NCBI GenBank assembly: GCA_037893225.1
Contig: JAZGUH010000774.1
Location: 620,001 to 684,000, forward strand
DNA: 64,000 bases
Source: Hippasteria phrygiana
Lineage: Eukaryota > Echinodermata > Asteroidea > Valvatida > Goniasteridae
Reading direction: 5' to 3'
The notes under the pieces were generated by a model that saw nothing but the letters and a program-made list of their open reading frames with translations, made no database searches and was not told the DNA's origin. Below are positions 21,799 to 33,698 of the stretch, piece by piece (the stretch's first letter is position 1; each line of letters starts with the position of its first letter). The position numbers were made by a program, and so were the translations under genes.

Positions 21799-24700
21799 TT
21801 ATTTCCTTCCGAATAATTCTTTCAGGGTCATTTGGGCATCTGAGAGTTTCAGTGTTTCTTGAAGTTGTCTTCTTTGATTATGATACTTTGGGCATTCAAG
21901 CATAAAGTGTTTCACATTGTCATTTATGGCACAAACATCACAAAGACCATGTGGGTGTAGACCCATTTTATACAGAAAACTATTTAAACCTCTACACATA
22001 CCTATGCGAAGTCTATGCATAATGACTTCTTCCCATCGTTTAAGTCCCCAATTTTTAAATTTAAAGGATGGTTCTGGCAACTCGTCAATCCCATCAGTTT
22101 GGGCCCAGCTTATTTTAAGTTCAGTTTTAAGAGTATATTTGATTTCGGGAATTGATAGTGGAATACAGCAGTCAGGAGTATGTTTTTGAGTGGCCGATTT
22201 GGCTAGTTTGTCAGCTTTTTCATTTCCTGGGATTCCACAATGACCATCAGGGACCCATTCGAAAACAACCACGTTGCCCTGATGTTGGATGTTAAGAAGG
22301 GCGAGGCGGATGTCACAAAGCACCTTATTTTCAGGGGGAGTTTGGGAAATAGCCTGCAAGGCACTTAGGCAGTCACTAAAAATGCAGGTGTGGAGTGGTC
22401 GAACATCTTCAATCCATTCAAGAGCAATAAGGATGGCGAAGAGTTCAGCAGTAAATATATACCATTATTAAGTCGAATACTTTTGGAGTATTTAAATTGG
22501 GGAATAAAAATACCGCAGCCTAGTATTTTAAGTCGGATTAAATGACCCATCAGTATATATATGCAGAGAAGTATGCCACATTGAATGGATAACGTCCATG
22601 GTGATATAGCTTTTTTCAATAGCCCTGTCTACATTTTTAACTTGTGATAAAACCTCCTTAGATATATAGGGAGTGTTGAAATACCAAAATGGGAATGGAT
22701 TTATAAGGGGATAAATAGTAAAATGGTAGTTAGAAAGCCTGGCTTCGAAAGGGGTTTTGTGAGTGGTGTTCAGCCATATGTCAGCAAAATAATGTTTTTG
22801 CCAGTTATTAGTTTTGATATTTTGGTTTGGATGGGATTCATGAGCACTGATTTTTATTCCATAGAGATTGTTTAGAAAATTACGACGTAGGGCAAGAGGA
22901 GGATCCCCACATTCCAGCTGCAGTTTTTTCAGTGATGATCCACGTAGAGCACCAGTGCATATTTTTAAAGCCTGATATTGTATACTGTCTAGTTTTTGTT
23001 TGAGGGAACTGAAAGCTGAATCATACGCTTCACATCCATATTCTATAATAGGTTTAATAAGGGCAGTGTACAGTTGGAATAGAGTCGTACAGTCTGCACC
23101 CCATGTACTTCCACTAACACATCTGAGCAGGTTCAGTTTCTTCCTGCATCTATCACGGATGTAGTCTATATGGTGTTTCCATGTGAGTTTAGAGTCAAAG
23201 ATTACACCAAGAAATTTGGCATGTTGCTGAATTTTTATGGGGCTATTCTGGACATTAAGAGATATCTTAGTATGTTTTTTATTTGTGAAAAGAATAGCAG
23301 CTGTCTTGGGTGCCGACAATTTCAATCCCCACTTTGCACACCATGATTGTATGTTAATAATGGCCTGTTGTATTTTCTTTTCTATAAAGGTAATATTTCT
23401 ATTAGATTTCCATATAGCCACGTCGTCTGCATATTGTGAGATTTGTACCCCAGGGACGTTCTTACTAAGATCGTTAACAGCGATATTAAATAAGAGAGGG
23501 CTTATAACACTACCCTGAGGGACACCGTTTTCCACTGTCCTCTCTTCGGATAAGGAATTGTAGATTTTTACCTTGACTTTCCTAGCAGATAGGAAATTAG
23601 ATATCCAGTGGACAATCCGACCAGAAATTCCCATAGTTTGAAGTTTAATAATAACCCCTTTGCGCCACAGCATATCATATGCTTTTTCGAAATCAAGAAA
23701 GACTGCAAGGGTGCTTTCTTTATTGGCTTTGGCTATATTTATACAGGATTCTAAATGAATGGTGTGATCTTTAGTGGAGCGGCCTTTCCGAAAGCCACTT
23801 TGATGATGAGAGAAGAGATTGTGTTTTTCGAGGTACCACATTAGTCTACAATTAACCATACGTTCCATCAATTTGCAGATACAGGATGTGAGGGCAATAG
23901 GTCTGTATGAAAGTGGAGAGGATGGATCCTTTCTTGGTTTTAATAAAGGAATGAGAATGGCATCCTTCCATTGTTTCGGACAGTTAGAGGTGTGCCAGAT
24001 CATATTAAAAATTATCAGTAAATATTCACGAGCTTTCAAAGTGAGGTGTTTGAGGATGCTGTTACTGATTTCATCTTTTCCAGGGGTTGTGCATTTTGAA
24101 GACTCTATAGCATGATTTAGTTCTTCAATGGAAAAAGAACCATTCACTATGCTGTCGTTATTTTCATTTAGGGAAAGTTCATTTTCAGCTTGAATTTTAA
24201 TGTCGATAAAGGAAGGGGGGTAGTTTAAATTACTACTAACTTTTGCAAAGCTACTGACTAACATGTCGGCCTTCTCATCGTCAGTAATGGCTATAACTCC
24301 TTCATGGTGTATGGCTTGGTATGCTGAGGGTGATTCTTGTTTTCTCAATTCTTTTAATTTTATTCCAGATTTGGGTAGTACTAGTCCGTAGGTTAAGTTC
24401 ACAACAAAAATTTTCCCAATCTTTTCTTTTTGCAATTTTGATTGTTTTCCTGGCAATATCAGAAGCCCTTTTGTATAATATGAGGTCAGACGGGAGGGAT
24501 GATTTTCGTAGGAGTTTTAGAGCATTCTTCTTGTTCTTTATAGCCAATTTACATTCCTCATTCCACCATGATGTAGGGATTTTATTCTTTGGGGGGTTAG
24601 TTCTCGGAATAGAATCAGTCATGGTTAGTTTAAGTTGTTGAGTGCACGTGTTGTATGCTTCATCAACATCACAGGTTTCAGATGGATTACTGATGTTTTG

Positions 24701-25464
24701 ATCGCATAAAGTTTGAAATTTTTCCCAATCAGCTTTCTTGATAGCCCATTTAGATGTACAATTTGTTGGTCTGTGATGCACTGGGTGATCATATTCTATC
24801 AGGATAGGACAATGATCACTTCCCCAGGTGTCATTGAGGACGCTCCAGTGACATTTTGCTGCAATATTGGATGATGCAAAGGTCACATCTAAACATGAAA
24901 GAGTTGTACGAAAGGTATTTACTCTAGTACCCTCACCACTGTTTATGCAAATTAAGTTGTGTTGGGCTAAGGCATGTTCAATGATTTCACCATTTGGGTC
25001 AAGTTTAGTACTACCCCATAGGGGGTTATGACTATTGAAGTCGCCACAGATAACACATGTTTCGTTTAATTTTTCAAAAATAATATTAACAGAGTCGTCT
25101 AGAACAGAACAGGGGTTATATACATAAATAATCTGTATTCGCCTTTTTGGGAATCATATACTTCTCCTATTTGAAATTCAATGGGATTGTCCGAGGCATA
25201 TATGTGTCTAAAAGCAAGACCACGTTTTACTAAAAAAGCACAACCTCCCCCGCTCTTCTTAACACCAGATAGGTTTCTATCTTTACGATAAATATCATAC
25301 CCAGGAACAACGTAAGTTTTTTCCTCTTTGAGCCATGTTTCTTGTAGACAGATAATATCAGGTTTTTGATCCAATGAATTGAGTGCATTTTTAAATTCTG
25401 CGGTATGTGCGAGTATTGACTGTGCATTCCACTGTAAAATTATCAACATGAGGAGATTTAACAT
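21799..25464 (-). pseudogene. Retrotransposon ORF2: AP endonuclease, reverse transcriptase, RNase H
   Basis: Endonuclease (25464-about 24800): QWNAQS, DIICLQETWL, then in another frame ICGDFNSHNPLWGS and SDHCPILIEY. Reverse transcriptase (about 24456-22620, one open frame of 642 codons): YRPIALTSC, SGFRKGRSTKD, AVFLDFEKAYD, NGVPQGSVISPLLFN and the catalytic QYADDVAIW. RNase H: HIYTDGS at the end of that frame, then after a shift WVPDGHCGIPGNEKADKLAK. C-terminus: LCDVCAINDNVKHFMLECP, the usual CCHC tail. Frame breaks lie near 25100, between 24300 and 24456, and near 22370-22530. The catalytic residues visible in RT are intact. The product would reverse-transcribe element RNA at a nicked genomic site; this copy is broken. 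Confidence 0.9.
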
Positions 25465-27017
25465 GAGCTTGTTGGTTTTCCCTTGGCAATCTGGCTTGTG
25501 CTGGGCCCAGGTGCAGTAGTGGGGTCCATATGTGATTGGTCCATTAGGGTGGGAGTAGCCCCACTATTTTGGGTAGTCCTTTTGAGGGGGTCGTTGCTCT
25601 TGGAAGCAGCTGAGGATTGGGAGAGATTTCTGCGTTTGCCTGGTTTTCCTTTCTTTCCCTCAGTAGTTATGTTATGAAAGATATGATCAACAAGGGTAGT
25701 GATAGCTGCTGTCCTTTTATCTGCCTTTTTTACAGATTCCCATATTTGCATAGTTCCCGTAAGCAGTTCTACAAAGGTTTCGGTATTGCGTAGGCATTGG
25801 CACGGGGTTTCTGTTTGCGTCGCAGCGATTTGGTCTGTTTGGGTTGCTATACTGACTGTTATGGGTTTTGAGTGGGATTCGGCTGGCATTGTGGGCAATG
25901 GCACCTGCAGCAATGACACATTCGGCAAAGATACCTTCGGCAGTGACACCTTTGGCTGAATTATGGGTGTGCCCTGGGTAGTAGGATTTGGAGAAAAGGA
26001 GATACTGGTTCTCACAGCCTTCGCCGCTTCAGAATATGAGATGTTACAGGATATACGAATACCCTGGATTTTCTTTTCATCTTTGATTGTGGTACATCCT
26101 TCATATGCCGAAGAATGATTGCCACCGCATCTGCAGCATCTAACCGAATCTCTTTGATGGCAGTCATCATATGAATGAGGGCCCCCACATCTCACACAAC
26201 GCGTAGCACTTCGGCAGTTCGGGGCAACATGACCTATAGTCTTTGGCAATTAAAACATCTTATTACCGGTGGCACATAGGGATTAATTGTATGATATTCA
26301 TATCCTAGTTGAACTTTAGGTGGCAGTACGGGCGTATTAAATGTAAGGCAAATTGAGAGACGTTTTTCCCATGTTCCATTTCTTTTCCGCATGAGGCGTT
26401 TAGCTTCAACCACACCGGCTGACTTGCACGCTAGTACTATTTTCAGCATCACTCACATCAATGGGAATACCCGTGATGACCCCTTTACTCTGGGTTTCAG
26501 ATTTTGCAAATTCAGTGTTAACTGCCCACTGACCTAGTTGGGATATTCCTTTCAGTTTTTGGGCTTGGCCTGGGGTGTTACAGCGGATTATCAAACCCCC
26601 ACGACTATTTTTGGTGACTTGTTTGATGAGCCCATCTCCAATCTTATTAAGAGCTTGTGCAATCTTGATCGGGTTTATTTTTGCAAGATTGACATCAGGA
26701 GAGGTGATGATAACCAAAGTGGGCTGGTATGGAGGAGAATACTGTCTTTGAAATGTTTGACGCCGTTTTGGTTGGATATCAGACAGGTCACTATCAGAAT
26801 CACTATATACATCGCCATATGACATACTAGGTTTAGATCTCTTTCGAGTGGTCACAGATTGAGAAGAACTAGTTTGAGCTTGACTAATTAAGCGGTCAAG
26901 GGTTGATCGAGACCGGTCATCCCAAGATCCTGGACATTGGGACTGGGGGTCCTTAGGATTTGCTTGTGATAGCTGGTCAAATAATGTATCCGAGTCCATA
27001 TCATCATGGTCAGCCAT
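25458..27017 (-). pseudogene. Retrotransposon ORF1, gag-like with zinc knuckles
   Basis: From the likely ATG at 27017 (MADHDDMDSD) a Ser/Asp-rich N-terminus leads to an RRM-like segment (TLVIITSPDVNLAKINPIKI). Frame shifts near 26430 and 26240 then bring in the knuckle region: IRCFNCQ followed by GHVAPNC, CVRCGGPHSYDDC and CCRCGGNHSSAYEGC, three CCHC-type knuckles, and a long Ser/Thr/Pro-rich tail. ORF1 proteins of this kind bind element RNA. It abuts the start of ORF2. Confidence 0.85.
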
Positions 27018-27099
27018 GTGATGACTGGCCAGATGGACCAAATACGGTGAGATATGTGTAGGCCTATACAATATTATTAAAGTTCAGCAGTCACCTCTG

Positions 27100-27500
27100 A
27101 TTTTATATGTGGTGTGGTTTATGTTTTTAGCAAAAACAAACTCACGGTGCCGAAATACCACCCTAAAGCAGTATCTCGGATTCTTCAGGGAAGTTCAGTG
27201 ATGAAATGAAGCAAGTCGTCAGTCACTGGCAATAATGAAAGACCTGCAGCGAGAATCAAAATTTCGCGCCACTAGAATTTCGAAAGACACGTCCGCTCAG
27301 CTTCCTGTCAGTTTAGCCGGTCTACACAAAGTCACTCGAGAGGGTGATGACCGCACCGCGTCCTATTAATCGTGCGCTCGCCAAGTTATGAATAATTCAT
27401 TTGTCAAGGTCAAACTCAATCGCTGATTGGCTCCCCCGGAAAGTCGGGGGAGAATGTCGAAAAAGTAAAGAAAAAGTTAAGACCCGCGGACAGAAATATC
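27100..27500. other. Non-coding, nothing recognised
   Basis: Sequence 5' of the retrotransposon. No gene or repeat identified. Confidence 0.35.
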
Positions 27501-27668
27501 CAAGACCTTCGTGGAAGTGAAGAACCGAGCAAAGAACAGTAGAATCGATTCTTGTCAGAGCGCGTAATATATAAAACATTATCGAATATAATCAGAATCG
27601 ATTTACTGAGAAACAGCGCCCTCGTTTGGAAAAAAAAAAAAGAAACACGAAGGTCTTGGAACCAAGAC
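27501..27668. mobile_element. Short TIR fragment related to the TAGTC group
   Basis: CCAAGACCTTCGTG at the left and CACGAAGGTCTTGG at the right are inverted. The right side continues AACCAAGACT, as in the 9-bp-TSD group, but the left side lacks that outer part. Truncated. Confidence 0.45.
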
Positions 27669-27669
27669 T

Positions 27670-28900
27670 CGCCTACTGCATGCACAGCCTAAACCTCTAC
27701 ACGTATACGGCACTACTTTGTTTGAACCACGTACGAGTTTGAACCCACACAAAAGAGTTTGAACCCACACATGCCGTGTGACGTCAGCGGGTCATGTTGA
27801 ACATTGGCTTGCGCACGATTAAAGCCTATCGAGGGCGTATAAACCATTTTCATCCACGCGATCAGATATCAGATAGCATGAAACGTAAACGAAACCATGT
27901 GTGTTGACCGCCTTGGACTTGGAGTTTGATGGTACTAATGCGTCCCGCATTCAACCCGTTTTTGACTAACCCTTTCCCCGGTATTCCTTATTTCCTACTT
28001 ATAGTTCAATCCAAGCATAACTCATGCAGCGATGATATATTCCAGCATACACCTATGCACAACTCGTTATGCACACAACTCTCATTGCCACGTTGTAAGT
28101 GCGTAAAGAGGAATTTCACCGTACTTCCGGGTTGAAAGCGAGAATGTCAGTGGCAAACAAAACAACGCTTTTGAGCACATTCATTAATGCATGAATTAAT
28201 CAGGCCGGTACCAAATTAATTAAAAGAAAAGTACACCTGGCTATATGCGCTGTTCTGACTCTGCGGCTGTGCCGTGATGTGCTCGAGTTATTGTTGCCGT
28301 ACGTACGTTGTTGATGCTGCACACATGACACAGAACCAGGGTGACGCGCACCAGCCGAAGTGGAGTAAGTTACCGTAGCAAATTGTTTGTGATTGGTCGA
28401 TATTTTAGAGTGCGTCTAACCACTGCGTATCATAGATATAGAATTTAAAAGACTAGATAGGCAGCGCGTGCGACGCGCCATTGAGTGTTCACAAATTTCC
28501 CCGTTCTCTCATGGACGCTCTACGCGCTGTAGTGCGTGGGGCGACGCGCACCGAGTGAGAACTAATCACTCAATAAAAATAAGTAATCGAATTAATTTGA
28601 TTGAAAACATTTATTCACACATTGCGTCAAACAGATTAAAATTAATACAGTAAAATAATATACGGCCATATTTTAACACTTGTTATCGTTATCACAGGCA
28701 ATAACAGAGAAGAGTTATCACATTATCGACCTGGAAATTGATTAAAAGTGGTACGACTTTGAAATTTCAATTCATCACAACCATCATATTTTTTAGTTCA
28801 CATTAATCATTTTATTAATCAAATCAAAATTTTTAAGAGATGTGTCTGACAGAACTGCAATAATGTCTTCATACCGTTCTGTATCATGAATTAGGAGGCC
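27670..28900. other. Non-coding, nothing recognised
   Basis: GAGTTTGAACCCACAC occurs twice at about 27735-27770. No gene-like frame. Confidence 0.35.
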
Positions 28901-28911
28901 TAGAGGAAGCC

Positions 28912-29330
28912 TAGTCTGGTTCCCAGACCAAAATATTCTTACTATTTCTGATGAATATTAGGTCCGGTAGCCGCCAATGTCACGTGACGAAAACTGTCAG
29001 AATTCTGACATTTTCCGAAAATGTCCAAAGTTTTCCGAACTTGTTTTCGGTAGCATTCGGCTGTGAACGTTGATGTTCGCAATAACAAAATGTCTGTCAG
29101 GCCCGTTACAGATCCTGGAATTTGAATTCTCAATTATATATGGAAACTGAAAAATCAATGCCATACTCTTGCAGTATTTTGCGGACTGGATTTTGCAGGA
29201 ATGTTAAAATTTGAATAATGCCACTGACGTCACTCGGACTAACACTGTACGTCATGATCTATTTTAAACCGCAGTATGCCCGACCTAAGATTTAGACGTC
29301 AAGGAATCTTCAGGTCAGGGAACCAGACTA
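28912..29330. mobile_element. TIR element with 9-bp TSD (GAGGAAGCC), copy B
   Basis: The ends TAGTCTGGTTCCC and GGGAACCAGACTA are flanked by GAGGAAGCC at 28903-28911 and 29331-29339. Its right half is included in the tandem duplication that follows. Non-coding. Confidence 0.8.
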
Positions 29331-29888
29331 GAGGAAGCCGATATTTATAATACAAAAAAGATGTTCAGTGTCAGGAATCCCCACTTAGCTGTTTTATATA
29401 CATGACCAAGGTAAATTTCAATATACTCAAGATAAACAATTCCACCAAACTAGTCTTCTAGGATTTTATCATTTTAGGACTTCCAAACTTAGAACTTCCA
29501 AACTTAGGGTGATAGGCCCTCTATCATATCTTGCAGTATTTTGCGGACTGGATTTTGCAGGAATGTTAAAATTTGAATAATGCCACTGACGTCACTCGGA
29601 CTAACACGTACGTCATGATCTACTTTAAACCGCAGTATGCCCGACCTAAGATTTAGACGTCAAGGAATCTTCAGGTCAGGGAACCAGACTAGAGGAAGCC
29701 GATATTTATAATACAAAAAAGATGTTCAGTGTCAGGAATCCCCACTTAGCTGTTTTATATACATGACCAAGGTAAATTTCAATATACTCAAGATAAACAA
29801 TTCCACCAAACTAGTCTTCTAGGATTTTATCATTTTAGGACTTCCAAACTTAGAACTTCCAAACTTAGGGTGATAGGCCCTCTATCAT
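29166..29888. repeat. Recent 362-bp tandem duplication
   Basis: Two units with 362-base spacing differ at only a few positions (AACACTGTACG versus AACACGTACG; CTATTTTAAA versus CTACTTTAAA). The unit joins the right half of the 28912-29330 element to its 3' flank, so the duplication post-dates that insertion. A haplotype or assembly duplication is possible. Confidence 0.85.
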
Positions 29889-29889
29889 T

Positions 29890-30500
29890 TCCAGCGGCGG
29901 CGATTTCTCGTCAAGGTTAGGGAGGGGGGAGGACGGAGAAAAGAAACGCACAACCAATAACAACTTTGACGCGCTAAAAATAGGTAAACTTTATACTCAC
30001 CTCTTGAAATACAAACAACAAATATTGGAGATTGCCAATACTTTTTCGGAAGAACGCACAATCAGTTCAACTGATATGTACCGGTAATCGGAAATTTTGT
30101 ATTTGGTGTCTCTTGTGTCTCCTGGGAAATTTTTGAAAATGTGTGCTGATGTTTGTGTTTTGGTGCACACTGGTGCATGTACAAGTAAATGATCAATGGC
30201 AAAATATAAGGGGGGGGACACTGCCATAGCCGTCCCCTCCACAAAAAATATTGGGGGGGGGGGGGTGTGTCCCCCCGTCCCCCCGGGATCGCCGCCCATG
30301 GTAATTCCTATAGGTAGTACTTGTACAGGTATTTCAAGAAGAAAAAAAGTAAACTTCTACCCTCGTGATTTATTTCTCGGCGCAAAAGCGGACCTAATTT
30401 GTGACGTCCGGGCAAGTATATTCTCGCTGAGAATTCCCACAGTTGAACACATTTCCACTTTGAGCGAATGCTTCTTTGTATCAAATTCGCATCGTTTTCG
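29890..30500. other. Non-coding, with G/C-run and GCGGCGAT motifs
   Basis: GGCGGCGATTTC at about 29894 and GGGATCGCCGCCC at about 30286 face each other and may mark a degraded TIR element, but no TSD was seen. G and C homopolymers are present. Confidence 0.3.
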
Positions 30501-30830
30501 TTTTCGCAAGAAGTATGAACCAGCCTGCGCCTGGTAAACGTTTCTCCGCGATTTTTGTCCCGGCACAGCAGGACCTGTGAGTGCGCATTGCCAATCCATA
30601 ATATAAATATACATTATTTAATGTTTAGTTTAAATGCAGTTAATAATATTGCAAAAGATCGGCAATGGTTTTAGTGCAAGAGTACCTCTCGGACTCGGAA
30701 GTGAAACTGCGTACCCGAAAAATGCAAACAAGACAAAGGAAATCTTTCAACTCCAGCGAATGTTTTTTCGTGTCAAATTCGCATTGCATTCGTTTTCGCA
30801 AGAAGTATGAACCAGCCTGCGTCTGGTAAA

Positions 30831-32151
30831 AGACCCGATCCCACTAATTACGCGAATTTGACGACGAATCAGCGCGACATAAAATTCGTTGTGATTCGTT
30901 GCGGGGTAGAGGGCATTCTATATGAAACGGATACGAAACGGTTACGAAACGGTTACAACTCTCACGATTTGATTGCGAACCAATACGAAACGGTTACAAT
31001 ACAAATACGAAATGTGACGAATTGTTTACGGACCGAAAGTGTTACGAATTAACTTACGAGGTATTAACGACTTCACGACGCGTATACGACGCATGTACGA
31101 CATTTTGCGATATATACGAACTTGTTGCGAACTTAACGTCAGGTGGTGACGCGCGCGTTGAGAACCTGTACTTGTATTTTCTCAGTTTGCATCATGTTCA
31201 CCAACTCTGATGTACTGGAAGCGGCTGCTTTTGAAGAGGATAACCTCCTCCTGGCGGCTGCGGTTCTCGTTGGTGTGATCTTGTTTTCGAAAAGCGGCAA
31301 AAGTGAAGACCAAACGCCGCGAACCGCTTCTTCATCACGTGTTTCCCACATGTTCTTGTTGGCGTCGTAACGTGTTTCGAACCACGTCTGAAAGTTCGTA
31401 ACCGCGTCGTAAGTGCTTCGTCAAAGTCGCAAACGCTTCATATTTGAGTCACAATGTCGTGATGGTTTCGTTAATGAATTCGTCGTCATTCTCATCATTT
31501 CGTAACCAAATTCGTAAACGGTTCGCGCCAAAACACAATTGTTTCGTGTTGACGCTACTTTTTCGGCTTGGTTCGTAACCATTTCGTAATTACTTCGTTA
31601 CCATGTCGTAAACTTCGTAACGTGTCGTTGGCCTAACTGCTTTGCAACTTCTAGGGAAAAATTTGCCGAACCAGCCCGATATGGTTACGAAAGATTACGA
31701 TGCATTCGCAAAGCAATTACGACAAGTAACGACACCGTTGCGACATATTGCGAAAGCTTACAAAATCGCAACGCCTTGTAAAAGTTTTGAAAATTTCAAA
31801 ATTTGCACCACGACTTAAGCCCGGTTCATACTTCATGCGAATGCGAATGCGAAGCGAATTTATGACGTCAACGCCAAATATTCGCACTGCGAATTCGCAA
31901 AAGTTGAACACATTTCAACTTGTGCGAATCTTCGCTGCGAATGTTTCATGACGTCAAATTCGCTTCGCATTCGCATTCGCATGAAGTATGAACTGGGCTT
32001 TACGCGACAATACGAGGTGTTTACGAAGTCTTGCGAATAATTACGACACTAAACGAATTCAATTACGAAGTACTTACGACACGTTTGCGATTCATTACGA
32101 AATGACACGAATCGACTTCGTCGTCAAATTCGCTTAAGTGGGATCGGGGCT
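30831..32151. mobile_element. TIR element packed with TTACGA/TCGTAA motifs
   Basis: AGACCCGATCCCACT at the left and AGTGGGATCGGGGCT at the right are inverted, with GCGAATTTGACGACGAA continuing inward on both arms. The site it entered is a repeat whose uninterrupted relative is just upstream (about 30510-30600). Dozens of TTACGA/TCGTAA words are spread through both arms. A central frame (31194-31370) reads MFTNSDVLEAAAFEEDNLLL and might be a transposase N-terminus relic; that is weak. A 182-bp MITE is nested at 31818-31999. Confidence 0.65.
31818..31999. mobile_element. Nested hairpin MITE with TTA duplication (PIF/Harbinger-like)
   Basis: Near-perfect long inverted arms start AGCCCGGTTCATACTTCATG at the left and end in the complement GAACTGGGCT at the right. 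TTA flanks both (31815-31817, 32000-32002). A 3-bp TWA duplication is typical of PIF/Harbinger. Confidence 0.8.
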
Positions 32152-33040
32152 TTACGATTTCTGTCCCGGCACAGCAAGACCAGTTAGTGCGCATTGCGAA
32201 TCCATAATATAGATTAATACATTATATTAATGCAGTTTATAATATTGCAAAAGATCGGCAAGATCGGAGTTTCTTCTCGGACTCAGAGGTACAAGTTGAA
32301 ATGCGTACCCGAAAAATGCAAACGAGACAAAAGAAATCTTTCATAACCAACCCCCCCCCCCCCCCCCCCCCCCCCCCGTTTATAAAATATTTGCCAGAAG
32401 AAATGAGAAACGAAACCTGCAGTTTCAACTTGGCATTTTAGAAGCAATTTTACGGGAATGTAAAAAAATCTAATTTACTCCTATCATTTTTACAACAACT
32501 TTGCTAAATCAACAACGTGATGCAGCAAACCCACAGGATCTCTGCACAATCTTTGTTTCAAACTGTTTACAGCAAATTGTAGTCATTGGCTATTACAACG
32601 ACATGACTCCAAATGTTGTTTCGGTGGGCGCTGAAATGAAGCGCGCGACACGGCGGCATTTGAATTATTTTGTAACTAACTGCCCCACGTGCTACAACAC
32701 TAGCATGCTGCATACAATGTCATGGGAAGTTACCCAGTGCCCTTAAATTTGAGCAAAGCATATTGTAACGATTCCGGCCCTCCCTCGTCGCCTTAAAACA
32801 CTACAGTAGAGTCCAGAGGAGCCAGTATCTTCCAGATAAAACCCCAAAAGGGGGAATGTTTAGGGGGAATGAGTCTTATTTATTCTGAGTAATGAAAAAA
32901 GTTTGAAACTTGGGTTACTCTCAACCAAAGACCAATACTGTTTGTATTAATTTATTATCTTCAACTCGGCAATATTTACACAGCGCCCTCATTATTTATA
33001 CAAGCGTTCTTGAAAAATAAACAGGCACCAGTCATTTCAC
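32152..33040. other. Non-coding, with a long C homopolymer
   Basis: About 37 C residues at 32350-32387. The rest holds no recognised gene. An 81-codon frame at 32501-32746 is unlike known proteins. Confidence 0.4.
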
Positions 33041-33698
33041 TGTTACTGAAGATACTACGGGAGTGTGATCATTATTATGCACAGGGACTTTTCCACTGGT
33101 TGCGTTGGCAAAATGTGGGAAAAGAGCCGATTTTGCACATTTTCCAGAAAGTGACCACTGAGTAACCTTTGACCCAAATCGACTAACACCCCACATGGGG
33201 CTTTGGCCAAGGATGCATGTGACCAAATATGGCTAAAATCGACTGAAGAATGCGGCAGAAGAAGCATTTTACTTATTTCAATGAAATGACCCCTAGTGAC
33301 CACTAGGTGACCTTTGGCAACATTTTGTGTACACCCTATATGAGGCTCGGTCCAGGGATGCAACTGCCAAGTTTGGCTGTCATTAGATGAAGACTGTGGG
33401 AGAAGAAGCATTTTCAATAAAAATGACCCATAGTGACCACTAGGTGACCTTTGATACCGATTTGACAACACCCAATATGAAGCTTGGGTCATTTGTCCAT
33501 ATGGCCGAGTTTGGTGGCAATTGGCTGAAGCGTTTGGCAGATATAGCATTTTAAGGCTCATCGTGAGAAAGAAGAACTAGGGCTTCACGAAGCACAAATA
33601 ACAGCCGGTGGTCACTGACCACTACGTGACCTTTGCCCCAACCCGCAAACAGTGCACACGAAACCTACTAGAAGCCCATAACTGACAAAGTTTGGCTG
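33040..33698. repeat. Degenerate tandem repeat, about 130-150 bp unit
   Basis: Units share TAGTGACCACTAGGTGACCTT, then CAACACCC-ATATG, then TTTGGCTG and GCAGAAGAAGCATTTT. About four copies. The minus-strand frame of 168 codons here simply follows the repeat. The 3.85 kb element at 33699 is inserted in the last unit, which resumes at 37554. Confidence 0.65.

Larger units (their letters stand above)
21735..27071 (-). mobile_element. Non-LTR retrotransposon with RNase H (I/Nimb/Jockey-group-like), inactive
   Basis: About 5.3 kb on the minus strand with ORF1 (gag-like) then ORF2 (endonuclease, reverse transcriptase, RNase H, C-terminal Cys/His). The domain order and the presence of RNase H point to the I or related clades. 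At least five frame breaks across the two ORFs make it inactive as written. The 3' end is placed near an AATAAATAAA-like tail (minus strand) around 21735-21755; the 5' end is approximate. No exact TSD was found (ACAATAATAT versus ACAATATTAT nearby is only similar). Confidence 0.9.

Noticed and set aside
33055..33561. 168-codon protein
   Set aside because: Each segment follows the same about 140-bp DNA repeat unit; composition is not protein-like.
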